From contig NZ_LFQR01000051.1 of the NCBI RefSeq assembly GCF_001182895.1, positions 1 through 58,679 of the forward strand: a DNA stretch of 58,679 nucleotides, read 5' to 3'. The notes beneath the pieces were generated by a model, which ran no database searches, had not been told where the DNA came from, and saw only the letters and a program-made list of their open reading frames with translations. This DNA is from Frateuria defendens (GTDB taxonomy: Bacteria; Pseudomonadota; Gammaproteobacteria; Xanthomonadales; Rhodanobacteraceae). Position numbers and translations under genes: made by a program. How positions within the stretch are numbered: position 1 is the first letter of the stretch; every line of letters starts with the position of its first letter. This document shows positions 35,642 through 44,574 of this stretch, one piece after another.

Positions 35642-36912
35642 GCGCGGCCGCCGACCGCCTCGATCCCGCCCTCGAGCGCTATGCCGCGCTGGACCGCCGG
35701 CTGCTGGAGGCGGTGCGGCCGATCCGCATCCTGCCCACGGTGTCGTGGCCGGCCTCGCTGGAGAACCGGCTGATCGTGGACTACGCCGCGGGCCGCTACG
35801 CCTTGCCGGAGGTGAGCTATGTGCGGCCGGACCTGGCCGCGGTGCGCAAGGAACTGGCGGCGATCGGCCGCGAGGCGGGCCACCACGATCCGCTGGGCGA
35901 ATACCTGTGCCGCACCGCCGAATCCTGGCGCATCGCGGCGGAGATGCTGGAGGCGGTGGGCACGCGCGGCGTCACCGCGCCCTCGATCGTGCTGTACGGC
36001 CGGCCGGGCGACGCCATCCCCGGCAGCGACACCAGCAACCTCGACGCCGCGCGCTACTTCGTGGAGCTGGCCGACGAACTGGGTGCGGACCTCAAGACCG
36101 TGGACGTGTCCCCGCACCTGCCGGCCGAGTCGCTGCGCAGCGAGCTGGCCGGCACGCTGGACGATTTCTTCGGCGCCGGCATCATCCGCGTGGAGGTGGA
36201 CGACGAGCTCACCGCCAAGGCCGCGGCCGGCGCCACCCGCGTGCGCCTGCGCGGCGGCGCCAGCTTCTCCGACTACGACCGCCACCAGTTGCTGGCGCAC
36301 GAGGCCTTCGTGCATTCGCTCACCGCGCTCAACGGCCGCGCGCAGCCGGTGCTGGCCTCGCTGGGGCGCACCTCGCCGCGGGTCACCGCCACGCAGGAGG
36401 GGCTGGCGGTGTTCGCCGAGCTGATCTCCGGCGCCATCGACATCGCGCGCTTAAAGCGCATCAGCCTGCGCATCCTGGCCATCGACATGGCGCTGGCCGG
36501 GGCGGATTTCGTCGAGGTCTACCACTACTTCCGCGAGCACGGGCAGAGCGTGGCGGACAGCTTCCACTCCACCCAGCGCGTGTTCCGTGGCGTGCCGACG
36601 ATCGGCGGCGCGGCCTTCGCCAAGGACAACGTGTACCTCTCCGGCCTGCTCGCCGTGCACACTTTCTTCCGCTGGGCCTTCCGGCAGCAACGCATGGACC
36701 TCTTGCGCAACCTGTTCGCCGGCAAGCTGGCGCTGCACGACGTGCTGAGCCTGGAACCGCACTTCGCCTCCGGCGCCATCGCGCCGCCGCGCTGGCTGCC
36801 GCCGTGGATGCAGCAGATGCACGGGCTGGCCGGCAAGCTGGCGTTCTCGCTCTTCATCAACCGCATCCACATGGACAAGGTGCAGGCCGACGAGCTGACC
36901 TTGAGCCTGTAG
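35638..36912 (+). CDS. DUF1704 (QEGLA-motif, MATCAP-like) putative zinc metallopeptidase
   Basis: 424 residues. Usually annotated as a flavohemoglobin-expression-modulating QEGLA-motif protein, and related to the DUF1704/MATCAP family in which eukaryotic members are zinc carboxypeptidases acting on tubulin. The metal site is visible: His221-Glu222-x3-His226 (AHEAFVHSL) and Glu254 in TQEGLAVF. There is no signal peptide, so it is probably cytosolic. The bacterial substrate is unknown. The start is GTG 35638, overlapped by a 35-codon ORF (GTGA). Its TAG stop lies inside a REP-like palindrome. No flavohemoglobin gene is nearby. Confidence 0.85.
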   Translation: MSAAADRLDPALERYAALDRRLLEAVRPIRILPTVSWPASLENRLIVDYAAGRYALPEVSYVRPDLAAVRKELAAIGREAGHHDPLGEYLCRTAESWRIAAEMLEAVGTRGVTAPSIVLYGRPGDAIPGSDTSNLDAARYFVELADELGADLKTVDVSPHLPAESLRSELAGTLDDFFGAGIIRVEVDDELTAKAAAGATRVRLRGGASFSDYDRHQLLAHEAFVHSLTALNGRAQPVLASLGRTSPRVTATQEGLAVFAELISGAIDIARLKRISLRILAIDMALAGADFVEVYHYFREHGQSVADSFHSTQRVFRGVPTIGGAAFAKDNVYLSGLLAVHTFFRWAFRQQRMDLLRNLFAGKLALHDVLSLEPHFASGAIAPPRWLPPWMQQMHGLAGKLAFSLFINRIHMDKVQADELTLSL

Positions 36913-36990
36913 GAGCGCGCCTTGCGCGCGACCGCGGCGTTGCAGCGTCACCGCTGGGCAGGCTTTTCGCGCGCAGGGCGCGCTCCTTAC
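36909..36990. repeat. REP-like intergenic palindrome, copy B, containing a stop codon
   Basis: GTAGGAGCGCGCC...TTGCGCGCG at the left and CGCGCAGGGCGCGCTCCTTAC at the right are near-perfect inverted copies enclosing about 40 bp. The TAG at 36910-36912 is the stop codon of the DUF1704 gene. Same family as 24675-24747 and 48574-48634. Confidence 0.75.
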
Positions 36991-37064
36991 AGGCCTACGG
37001 CACATTTCGAGTGCGGGACCGTGAATGCCGCGCCGCTGCGGTCGGGTGCCACAGGACGCGGTGC

Positions 37065-37070
37065 TACCAT
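37065..37070 (+). promoter_or_regulatory. Candidate -10 box of maeB
   Basis: TACCAT (4 of 6) lies 9 bp before an in-frame ATG at 37079 and 57 bp before the preferred start at 37127. If used, translation might begin leaderless at 37079 and add 16 residues to MaeB. Confidence 0.25.
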
Positions 37071-37126
37071 TCCGCGCCATGCCGGCCCGCTCCGGCCCCG
37101 CCTTTCCCCACACGCCGTCGCCGCCC

Positions 37127-39418
37127 ATGAGCCTCCCCGAAGAACTGCGCCAAGCCGCGCTCGAGTACCACCGCCAGCCCCGCCCCGGCAAGATCCAGGT
37201 CGTACCCACCAAGGCCATGGTGACCCAGCGCGACCTCGCGCTGGCCTATTCGCCCGGCGTCGCCGCCGCCTGCGAGGCGATCGTGGCCGACCCGAACCAG
37301 GCCGCCACGCTCACCGCCCGCGCCAACCTGGTGGCGGTGATCACCAACGGCACCGCGGTGCTGGGCCTGGGCGACATCGGCCCGCTGGCCGGCAAGCCGG
37401 TGATGGAGGGCAAGGGCGTGCTGTTCCAGAAGTTCGCCGGCATCGACGTGTTCGACATCGAGCTGGCCGAGCGCGACCCGGGCAAGCTGGTGGACATCAT
37501 CGCGGCGATGGAGCCCACCTTCGGCGGCATCAACCTGGAGGACATCAAGGCGCCGGAGTGCTTCATCGTCGAGCGCAAGCTGCGCGAGCGGATGAAGATC
37601 CCGGTGTTCCACGACGACCAACACGGCACCGCGATCATCGTGGGCGCGGCGGTGGTCAACGCGCTCATGGTGGTGGGCAAGCGCATCGAGGAGGTGAAGC
37701 TCGCCACCACCGGCATGGGCGCGGCGGGCGTGTCGTGCGTGAACATGCTGGTGGCGCTGGGCCTGCGCCCCGAGAACATCCTCGCCATGGACCGCGACGG
37801 CGTGCTGCACGCCGGCCGCACCGACCTCGACCCCGACAAGCAGCGCTACGCGCGCGACACGGCCAAGCGCACGCTGGCCGAGATCGTCGAGGGCGCGGAC
37901 ATCTTCCTGGGCCTCTCCGCCGGCGGCATCCTCAAGCCCGAGATGGTGGCGACGATGGCGGAGCGGCCGATCATCCTGGCGCTCGCCAACCCCAGCCCCG
38001 AGATCATGCCAGAGGACGCCAGGCGCGCGCGGCCGGACTGCATCGTGGCCACCGGGCGCTCGGACTTCCCCAACCAGGTCAACAACGCGCTGTGCTTCCC
38101 GTACCTGTTCCGCGGCGCGCTGGACGTGGGCGCCACGGTGATCAACGAGGCGATGAAGGTGGCCTGCGTGCACGCCATCGCCGAGCTGGCGCGGATCGAG
38201 GCCTCCGACTTGGGCGGCGCCTACGCCGGCGACGCGCCGACCTTCGGCCCGGAGTACCTCATCCCGCGCCCGTTCGACCCGCGCCTCTTGACCAAGCTGG
38301 CGCCGGCGGTGGCGCAGGCAGCGATGGATTCGGGCGTGGCCACGCGCCCGCTGGCCGACATGGAGGCCTACCAGGAGCAGCTGGCCCAGTTCATCTACCG
38401 CACCGGGTTGCTGATGAAGCCGGTGTACGAGCGCGCCCGCGCCGAGAAGAAGCGCGTGGCCTACGCCGAGGCGGAGGAGGAAACGGTGCTGCGCGCGGTG
38501 CAGACGGTGATCGACGAGGGCCTGGCCTTCCCGATCCTGATCGGCCGCCCCGAGGTGATCGACATGCGCATCCAGCGCCTGGGCCTGCGCATGCGCCAGG
38601 GCGTGGACTTCGAGCTCACCAACATCCACGACGACCCGCGCTTCAACGACTACTGGCAGCAGTACCACGCGCTCACCGAGCGGCGCGGCGTGACGCCGTC
38701 GGCGGCCAAGGAGCTGGTGCGCTCGCGCACCACCCTGATCGCGGCGCTGATGGTGGCGCGCGGCGAGGCGGACGCGATGATCTGCGGCCTGGTCGGGCGC
38801 TACCACAAGAAGCTCGGCTACGTGCGCAGCGTGTTCGACCTGGACCCGGGCGTGCAGTCCACCTCGGCCATGACCGGCGTGATCAACGAGCACGGCAGCT
38901 GGTTCTTCCTCGACACCCACGTGCAGGTGGACCCCACCGCCGAGCAGATCGCCGAGGCCACCCTGCAGGCGAGCTACCGCCTCAAGCTCTTCGGCGTGGA
39001 GCCGAAGATCGCGCTGCTCTCGCACTCCAACTACGGCAGCCACAACAACCCCAGCGCCGCGAAGATGCGAGAGGTGTGGAAGATCCTCAAGAAGCGCGCG
39101 CCCAAGCTAGAGCTGGACGGCGAGATGCAGGCCGACACCGCGCTGGACGAGGCGCTGCGCAAGCGCATGTTCCCGCACACCACGCTGAGCGGCCGCGCCA
39201 ACCTGTTCGTGATGCCCAACCTCGACGCCGCCAACATCGCCTACAACATGGTGCGGGTGATGACCGGCGGCGTGGCGATCGGCCCGATCCTGATGGGCGT
39301 GGACAAGCCCGCGCACATCCTCACCCCGGCCTCCACCGTGCGCCGCGTGGTGAACATGACCGCGGTGGCCGCGGTGGATGCCCAGCTGCGCGCCGCGCAG
39401 GGCCAGCGGCGCGCCTGA
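37127..39418 (+). CDS. maeB: NADP-dependent malic enzyme with phosphotransacetylase-like C-terminus
   Basis: 763 residues, the length of MaeB-type hybrid malic enzymes. It converts malate to pyruvate and CO2 with NADP+. The N-terminal malic domain has [35 protein letters not shown] and HDDQHGTA; the NAD(P) fold follows ([11 protein letters not shown]). The C-terminal half (about 430-760) resembles phosphotransacetylase and is thought to be regulatory (acetyl-CoA). The start at 37127 aligns with known MaeB N-termini; 37079 is possible. Pyruvate made here feeds the aceE product encoded next. Confidence 0.95.
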   Translation: MSLPEELRQAALEYHRQPRPGKIQVVPTKAMVTQRDLALAYSPGVAAACEAIVADPNQAATLTARANLVAVITNGTAVLGLGDIGPLAGKPVMEGKGVLFQKFAGIDVFDIELAERDPGKLVDIIAAMEPTFGGINLEDIKAPECFIVERKLRERMKIPVFHDDQHGTAIIVGAAVVNALMVVGKRIEEVKLATTGMGAAGVSCVNMLVALGLRPENILAMDRDGVLHAGRTDLDPDKQRYARDTAKRTLAEIVEGADIFLGLSAGGILKPEMVATMAERPIILALANPSPEIMPEDARRARPDCIVATGRSDFPNQVNNALCFPYLFRGALDVGATVINEAMKVACVHAIAELARIEASDLGGAYAGDAPTFGPEYLIPRPFDPRLLTKLAPAVAQAAMDSGVATRPLADMEAYQEQLAQFIYRTGLLMKPVYERARAEKKRVAYAEAEEETVLRAVQTVIDEGLAFPILIGRPEVIDMRIQRLGLRMRQGVDFELTNIHDDPRFNDYWQQYHALTERRGVTPSAAKELVRSRTTLIAALMVARGEADAMICGLVGRYHKKLGYVRSVFDLDPGVQSTSAMTGVINEHGSWFFLDTHVQVDPTAEQIAEATLQASYRLKLFGVEPKIALLSHSNYGSHNNPSAAKMREVWKILKKRAPKLELDGEMQADTALDEALRKRMFPHTTLSGRANLFVMPNLDAANIAYNMVRVMTGGVAIGPILMGVDKPAHILTPASTVRRVVNMTAVAAVDAQLRAAQGQRRA

Positions 39419-39433
39419 TCGCCGCCCGCCGGG

Positions 39434-39466
39434 ACGTTTCCATGCTGCGTTGCAGCATGGAAACGT
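39434..39466. promoter_or_regulatory. Perfect inverted repeat between maeB and the aceE promoter
   Basis: 15-bp perfect arms (ACGTTTCCATGCTGC and its complement) around GTT. It begins 16 bp after the maeB stop and ends 2 bp before the aceE -35 box. No T-run follows, so it may be an operator for aceE, a maeB mRNA end structure, or both. Confidence 0.7.
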
Positions 39467-39468
39467 GT

Positions 39469-39497
39469 TTGGTGCGCCGCCGCGCGCCGGCTAGAAT
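39469..39497 (+). promoter_or_regulatory. Candidate sigma70 promoter of aceE
   Basis: TTGGTG (39469-39474) and TAGAAT (39492-39497) have an ideal 17-bp spacer; start near 39504 would give a leader of about 135 bases. The -10 box sits in the recurrent GGCTAGAAT context. Confidence 0.6.
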
Positions 39498-39639
39498 CGG
39501 TGGATCGCTCGTCCTGGGGCGAACGTACCAGCCGGCTCCCGGCCCGGTCCGCCCGCCGGAACGATGCCCCATACCGTCGCCCTCCCCAGCGACGCGCATC
39601 CACTTCTAGTAGGCGGCCCCAGGCCGCGGAGATTCTTCG

Positions 39640-42333
39640 ATGGACCAGTTCGACGACATCCTCCATCAGGACAACGACCCCACCGAGACCCAGGAGTGGG
39701 TGGAATCGCTCACCGCGGTGATCAACCGCGAAGGCACCGAGCGCGCGCATTACCTGCTGGAGCGCATGGTCGATTCCACCCGCCGCTCCGGCGGCTACCT
39801 GCCGTTCGACCCCACCACCGAGTACGTCAACACCATCCCGCCGCACCTGGAGGCCAAGAGCCCGGGCGACGCGGCGATGGAATGGCGCATCCGCTCGCTG
39901 GTGCGCTGGAACGCGATGGCGATGGTGGTGCGCGCCAACCGCAAGCCGGGCGAGCTGGGCGGCCACATCGCCAGCTTCGCCTCCTCGGCCACGTTGTACG
40001 ACGTGGGCTTCAACCACTTCTGGCGCGCGCCCAGCGCCGAGCATCCGGGCGACCTGGTGTTCCACCAGGGCCATTCCAGCCCCGGCATCTACGCCCGCTC
40101 CTTCCTCGAAGGGCGCATCGGCGAGGACCAGCTCGACCTGTTCCGCATGGAAGTGGCCGGCCATGGCCGCGGCCTGTCCTCCTACCCGCACCCGTGGCTG
40201 ATGCCCGACTACTGGCAGGTGCCCACGGTGTCGATGGGCCTGGGGCCGATCCAGGCGATCTACCAGGCGCACTTCTGGAAGTACCTCGAGCACCGCGGCC
40301 TGATCCCCAAGAGCGACCGCAAGGTGTGGTGCTTCATCGGCGACGGCGAGAGCGACGAGCCGGAGACGCTCGGCGCCATCTCCCTGGCCGGCCGCGAGAA
40401 GCTCGACAACCTCATCTTCGTGATCAACTGCAACCTGCAGCGCCTGGACGGCCCGGTGCGCGGCAACGGCAAGATCATCCAGGAGCTGGAGGGCGTGTTC
40501 CGCGGCGCCGGCTGGAACGCCATCAAGCTGGTCTGGGGCAGCTACTGGGATCCGCTCCTGGCCCGCGACAGCAAGGGCGTGCTGCGCAAGCTGATGATGG
40601 AAACCGTCGACGGCGAGTACCAGGCGTGCAAGGCCTTCGGCGGCGCGTACACGCGCGAGCATTTCTTCGGCAAGTACCCGGAGACGGCGGCGATGGTCGC
40701 CAACCTCTCCGACGACGACGTGTGGCGCCTGAACCGCGGCGGCCACGACCCGCACAAGGTCTACGCCGCCTACCATGCGGCGGTGAACACCCAGGGCATG
40801 CCCACGGTGATCCTCGCCAAGACGGTGAAGGGCTACGGCATGGGCGCGGCCGGCGAGTCGCAGAACCCCACCCACCAGCAGAAGAAGCTGGACGACGAGG
40901 CGGTGCGCCACTTCCGCGACCGCTTCAACATCCCGGTGCCGGACGACAAGCTGCACGAGGTGCCCTACTACCACCCCGGCAAGGACTCGCCGGAAGTGCA
41001 GTACATGCAGGAGCGCCGCCGTGCGCTGGGCGGCTTCCTGCCGCAGCGCCGTCGCCACGCCGACGCCAAGCTCAAGGCGCCGGAGCTGGCCGTCTTCGAG
41101 CAGATCACCAAGGGCACCGGCGAGCGCGAGATCTCCACCACCATGGCGCTGGTGCGCGGCATGAACCTCCTGCTGCGCGACAAGCAGATCGGCCAGCGCG
41201 TGGTGCCCATCGTGGCCGACGAGGCGCGCACCTTCGGCATGGAGGGCATGTTCCGCCAGATCGGCATCTACGCGCCGTTCGGCCAGAAGTACCGCCCGCA
41301 GGACGCCGACCAGCTGCTGTACTACCGCGAGGACCAGAAGGGCCAGGTGCTGCAGGAAGGCATCTCCGAGGCCGGCGGCATGGGCGCCTGGATGGCCGCG
41401 GCCACCAGCTACTCGGTCAGCAACGTGGCGATGCTGCCGTTCTTCATCTACTACTCGATGTTCGGCTTCCAGCGCATCGGCGACATGGCCTGGGCCGCCG
41501 GCGACATGCGCTCGCGCGGCTTCCTGATCGGCGGCACCGCCGGCCGCACCACGCTCAACGGCGAGGGCTTGCAGCACGAGGACGGCCACTCGCACCTGCT
41601 CGCGGGCGCCATCCCCAACGTGCGCGCCTACGACCCCACCTTCTCCTACGAGGTGGCGGTGATCCTGCAGGACGGCACCCGCCGGATGATCGAAGACCAG
41701 GAGGACGTGTACTACTACCTCACGGTCATGAACGAGAACTACAGCCATCCGGACATGCCCAAGGGCGTGGAGGAAGGCATCATCAAGGGCCTGTACCTGT
41801 TCAAGGACGCGGGCAAGGCCAAGAAGAGCGAGCCGCGCGTGCAACTGCTCGGCTCGGGCACCATCCTGCGCGAGGTGATCGAGGCGGCCGAGCTGCTGGA
41901 GAAGGATTTCGGCGTCAGCGCCGACATCTGGTCGGTGCCGAGCTTTGTCGAGCTGCGCCGCGACGGCTTCGACGCCGAGCGCTGGAACCGCCTGCACCCG
42001 GAAGCCGAGCAGCGCGTGCCGTACGTCACCGCGCAGCTGTCCGGCCGCCAGGGCCCGGCCATCGCCGCCACCGACTACGTGCGCGAGTACGCCGACCAGA
42101 TCCGCGCCTTCCTGCCCGACGGCATGCGCTACACCGTGCTCGGCACCGACGGCTACGGCCGCTCGGACACCCGCGCGCACCTGCGCAGCTTCTTCGAGGT
42201 GGACCGCTACTGGATCGCCCTGGCCGCGCTGTCGGCGCTGGCGAAGGAGGGCAAGGTGAACGCCAAGGACGTGGCGCGCGCGATCAAGGAGTACAAGCTC
42301 GATCCGGAGAAGCCGAACCCGCTCACCGCGTGA
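39640..42333 (+). CDS. aceE: Pyruvate dehydrogenase E1 component, homodimeric
   Basis: 897 residues, typical of AceE. It decarboxylates pyruvate with thiamine diphosphate and reductively acetylates the lipoyl groups of E2. Features: SFASSATLYDVGFNHFWRAP-type N-terminal region, the ThDP-binding run GDGESDEPETLGA...NLIFVINCNLQRLDG, the central transketolase-like pyrimidine domain (DEARTFGMEGMFRQIG) and the C-terminal domain ending in GTDGYGRSDTRAHLRSFFEVD. A putative promoter with an abutting inverted repeat lies upstream and a strong terminator downstream. The E2/E3-type lipoyl gene starts 16 kb away at 58418. Confidence 0.97.
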   Translation: MDQFDDILHQDNDPTETQEWVESLTAVINREGTERAHYLLERMVDSTRRSGGYLPFDPTTEYVNTIPPHLEAKSPGDAAMEWRIRSLVRWNAMAMVVRANRKPGELGGHIASFASSATLYDVGFNHFWRAPSAEHPGDLVFHQGHSSPGIYARSFLEGRIGEDQLDLFRMEVAGHGRGLSSYPHPWLMPDYWQVPTVSMGLGPIQAIYQAHFWKYLEHRGLIPKSDRKVWCFIGDGESDEPETLGAISLAGREKLDNLIFVINCNLQRLDGPVRGNGKIIQELEGVFRGAGWNAIKLVWGSYWDPLLARDSKGVLRKLMMETVDGEYQACKAFGGAYTREHFFGKYPETAAMVANLSDDDVWRLNRGGHDPHKVYAAYHAAVNTQGMPTVILAKTVKGYGMGAAGESQNPTHQQKKLDDEAVRHFRDRFNIPVPDDKLHEVPYYHPGKDSPEVQYMQERRRALGGFLPQRRRHADAKLKAPELAVFEQITKGTGEREISTTMALVRGMNLLLRDKQIGQRVVPIVADEARTFGMEGMFRQIGIYAPFGQKYRPQDADQLLYYREDQKGQVLQEGISEAGGMGAWMAAATSYSVSNVAMLPFFIYYSMFGFQRIGDMAWAAGDMRSRGFLIGGTAGRTTLNGEGLQHEDGHSHLLAGAIPNVRAYDPTFSYEVAVILQDGTRRMIEDQEDVYYYLTVMNENYSHPDMPKGVEEGIIKGLYLFKDAGKAKKSEPRVQLLGSGTILREVIEAAELLEKDFGVSADIWSVPSFVELRRDGFDAERWNRLHPEAEQRVPYVTAQLSGRQGPAIAATDYVREYADQIRAFLPDGMRYTVLGTDGYGRSDTRAHLRSFFEVDRYWIALAALSALAKEGKVNAKDVARAIKEYKLDPEKPNPLTA

Positions 42334-42353
42334 GAGGCCACCGCTGCAACGAA

Positions 42354-42384
42354 AGAACCCGCCGCGAGGCGGGTTCTTTTTTTT
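42354..42384 (+). terminator. Rho-independent terminator of aceE
   Basis: AGAACCCGCC and GGCGGGTTCT arms, GCGA tetraloop, then a run of eight T. It begins 20 bp after the aceE stop and shows that aceE is not co-transcribed with other pyruvate dehydrogenase genes. Confidence 0.95.
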
Positions 42385-42415
42385 GGAGGGCGCAGCGGAG
42401 GGCGCGGTGGCCCGC

Positions 42416-42733
42416 TCAGTCCTCGTCGGAGCGGAACAGGTGACGCAGCAGGAAGAACGCGCCGACGGTGCCGGCAACGATCGCCGCGGTGGCCACCGGG
42501 TGGCGCTGCACCTGCCGGCGCGCGCGGCGGTACTGGTAGTTGGCCTCGTCGGCCATGTCCTCGGCCAGGCGGGTCAGCTGGCGGCGGTAGCTGCCGTGCT
42601 TGCCGAAGCGCAGCGTGGCGCGTCGGCCACGGGCGACCAGGTCGCCGGCGGTCTCCGCCGCATTGCCCGCATAGTCGCGAACGCGCTCGCGGACGCCGTT
42701 GTAGTGGCGTTCGAGTTCATCGGTTCTGCTCAT
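42416..42733 (-). CDS. YqjD/ElaB-like (DUF883) small membrane-anchored protein
   Basis: 105 residues. A charged helical N-terminal part (about 1-75: DELERHYNGVRERVRDYAGNAAETAGDLVARG) is followed by QRHPVATAAIVAGTVGAFFLLRHLF, a single C-terminal membrane anchor. This layout matches YqjD/ElaB/YgaM, which tether inactive ribosomes to the membrane in stationary phase in E. coli. Whether this protein does so is inference. AAGGAG 6 bases before ATG 42733 sets the start. It lies just downstream, on the same strand, of an MFS gene. Confidence 0.8.
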   Translation of the reverse strand: MSRTDELERHYNGVRERVRDYAGNAAETAGDLVARGRRATLRFGKHGSYRRQLTRLAEDMADEANYQYRRARRQVQRHPVATAAIVAGTVGAFFLLRHLFRSDED

Positions 42734-42798
42734 GGACGGCTCCTTATCGTGCCCGGCCAGCTTGCCGGCGATGGCGTGAGTGCAGTGTAGAGGCTCCG

Positions 42799-44067
42799 CT
42801 AGGCGGTCTGCGCGGCCGGCTCGTCCACCGGCGGCGCGGTGCTCTGCAGGCGCTGGCGCCGGCGCAGGGTGGGGAACAGCCACATCCACAGGCCCACCAC
42901 CACCAGCGTGCCGAGGCCGCCCAGCGCGCTCGCGCCCACCGCGCCCAGCCAGGCGGCGAGCAGGCCCGACTCGAACTCGCCGAGCTGGTTGGAGGTGTTG
43001 ATGAAGATGGCGTTGACCGCGCTCACCCGGCCGCGCATGTCGTCGGGCGTGTCCAACTGCACCAGCGCGCCGCGGATCACCATGCTCACCATGTCGAACG
43101 CGCCGGCGGCCGCCAGCGCCAGCAGCGACAGCCACAGCACGGTGGAGAAGGCGAACACCACGGTGGCCGCACCGAAGCCGGCCACCGAGGCGAACATGAT
43201 CAGCCCCACCCGCCGCTGCAGGCTGTGCCGCGCCAGCCACACCGACATCAAGAGCGCGCCCACCGCCGGCGCCGCGCGCAGCAGGCCCAGGCCCCACGGG
43301 CCGGTGTGCAGGATGTCGCGGGCGAAGATCGGCAGCAGCGCGGTGGCACCGCCCAGCAGCACGGCGAACAGGTCCAGCGAGATCACGCCCAGCACGTCCG
43401 GCCGCGCGCGGATGAAATGCACGCCGGCGAACAGCGTCTTCAGCGTGGCCGGCTCGCGCCGCGGCGGCGCCTGCTCGTAGCGCAGCCGGCCGACCAGGAC
43501 CACCGAGAGCAGGTAGAGCGCCGCCGCGACCAGGTAGACCACGCCCGGCCCCGCCACGTAGAGGAAGCCGCCCAGCGCGGGGCCCATGATCATCGCCGCC
43601 TGGCCGGCCGCCGCGGTGGCCGCCATCGCGCGCGGCAGGATCGCCGGCGGCACCAGCGCGGGCAGCATCGACTGCATGGCCGGGAACTCGAACGCCTTGG
43701 CCACGCCGATGGCGAACACCAGCGCCAGGATGCCGGCCTCGTGGATGCCGTGCCAGAGCGTGAGCGCGGCCAGTAGCGCGATGGCCAGCCATTCCACCAC
43801 CTGCCCGGCCAGCACGATGCGCCGCCGCTCGAACTGGTCGGCCACGTGGCCCGCGGGCAGCGCCAGCAGCACGGAGGGAACGAACTGCACCAGGCCGATC
43901 AGGCCGAGGTCGAGCGCGCGTCCGGTGAGCGCGTAGATCTGCCAGCCCACCGCGACGGAGAGCATCTGGAAACCGAAGCTGGAGGCCACGCGGACCAGCC
44001 AGAACTGCACGAAGGCGGGATGGCGCAGCAGCGAATCCGACGCCGGCGGCGTGGGGGAGGGCGGCAT
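42799..44067 (-). CDS. MFS transporter, EntS/DHA3-like exporter
   Basis: 422 residues with 12 predicted membrane helices. The start PAFVQFWLVRVASSFGFQMLSVAVGWQIYALTG, the loop 2-3 motif GHVADQFERRRI and MAATAAAGQAAMIMGPALGGFLY resemble the EntS/DHA3 exporter group, whose characterised member exports enterobactin. No siderophore synthesis gene is nearby, so the substrate is unknown. Start at ATG 44067; the longer upstream frame is antisense shadow. The C-terminal tail after TM12 is short and cytosolic. Confidence 0.88.
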   Translation of the reverse strand: MPPSPTPPASDSLLRHPAFVQFWLVRVASSFGFQMLSVAVGWQIYALTGRALDLGLIGLVQFVPSVLLALPAGHVADQFERRRIVLAGQVVEWLAIALLAALTLWHGIHEAGILALVFAIGVAKAFEFPAMQSMLPALVPPAILPRAMAATAAAGQAAMIMGPALGGFLYVAGPGVVYLVAAALYLLSVVLVGRLRYEQAPPRREPATLKTLFAGVHFIRARPDVLGVISLDLFAVLLGGATALLPIFARDILHTGPWGLGLLRAAPAVGALLMSVWLARHSLQRRVGLIMFASVAGFGAATVVFAFSTVLWLSLLALAAAGAFDMVSMVIRGALVQLDTPDDMRGRVSAVNAIFINTSNQLGEFESGLLAAWLGAVGASALGGLGTLVVVGLWMWLFPTLRRRQRLQSTAPPVDEPAAQTA

Positions 44068-44214
44068 GGGGAATCCTTGCGGGAAGCCGCCATTATCGAC
44101 GCCGCCGCGCCGCAGAACAAAGCGTGCCCGTCTTGACGCCCGCCTTCCTTCGCCTTGACCTGCGCTTGCCGCCGTGGCGGCTAACGTCGCCGCATGCGAT
44201 CGAAAGAGACAGCG

Positions 44215-44517
44215 ATGGGCCGCACGGCCGAACACGTCTACACCGCCCAGGCGGACATTCGCCGCCTGGAATCCCTGGTCGCCGAGCTGCCGACCAACGG
44301 CCACGTGCGGCTGCGGCTGCGCGACGGCGACCTGTGCGACGGGGTGATCAGCGAGCGCCCCAACGTGCAGATGTTCCGCGACCCGGACGAGAACGAGGGC
44401 ATCAACGGCGTGGTGCACCTGGAACGGCCGGCGGTGCCCGGCTGGAGCCGCTACGTCTGGCTCGATCAGATCGCCGCGGTCGAGCACCTGGACTCCACGC
44501 TGGGCGGCGAGAGCTGA
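44215..44517 (+). CDS. DUF3247 family protein
   Basis: 100 residues, soluble, no signal. The sequence RRLESLVAELPTNGHVRLRLRDGDLCDGVISERPNVQMFRDPDENEGINGVVHLE and the end YVWLDQIAAVEHLDS resemble the DUF3247 family, small beta-rich proteins almost restricted to Xanthomonadales; the fold looks SH3/Sm-like. Function unknown. Start at 44215 is preferred (GAAAGAGAC upstream); ATG 44194 would add seven residues. It is divergent from the MFS gene. Confidence 0.8.
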   Translation: MGRTAEHVYTAQADIRRLESLVAELPTNGHVRLRLRDGDLCDGVISERPNVQMFRDPDENEGINGVVHLERPAVPGWSRYVWLDQIAAVEHLDSTLGGES

Positions 44518-44574
44518 GCGCGCACGGGTGTCCGCCTGCTTCGCGAGGACGCGGCTGCCCGCGCGCACCGCCGT

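Noticed and set aside
36909..36990. Reading the palindrome as a Rho-independent terminator
   Set aside because: No T-run follows, and related copies occur at 24675 and 48574, indicating a dispersed repeat.
37025..37126. Upstream extension of maeB to 37025
   Set aside because: The added residues do not resemble MaeB N-termini. The start at 37127 gives a protein of family length.
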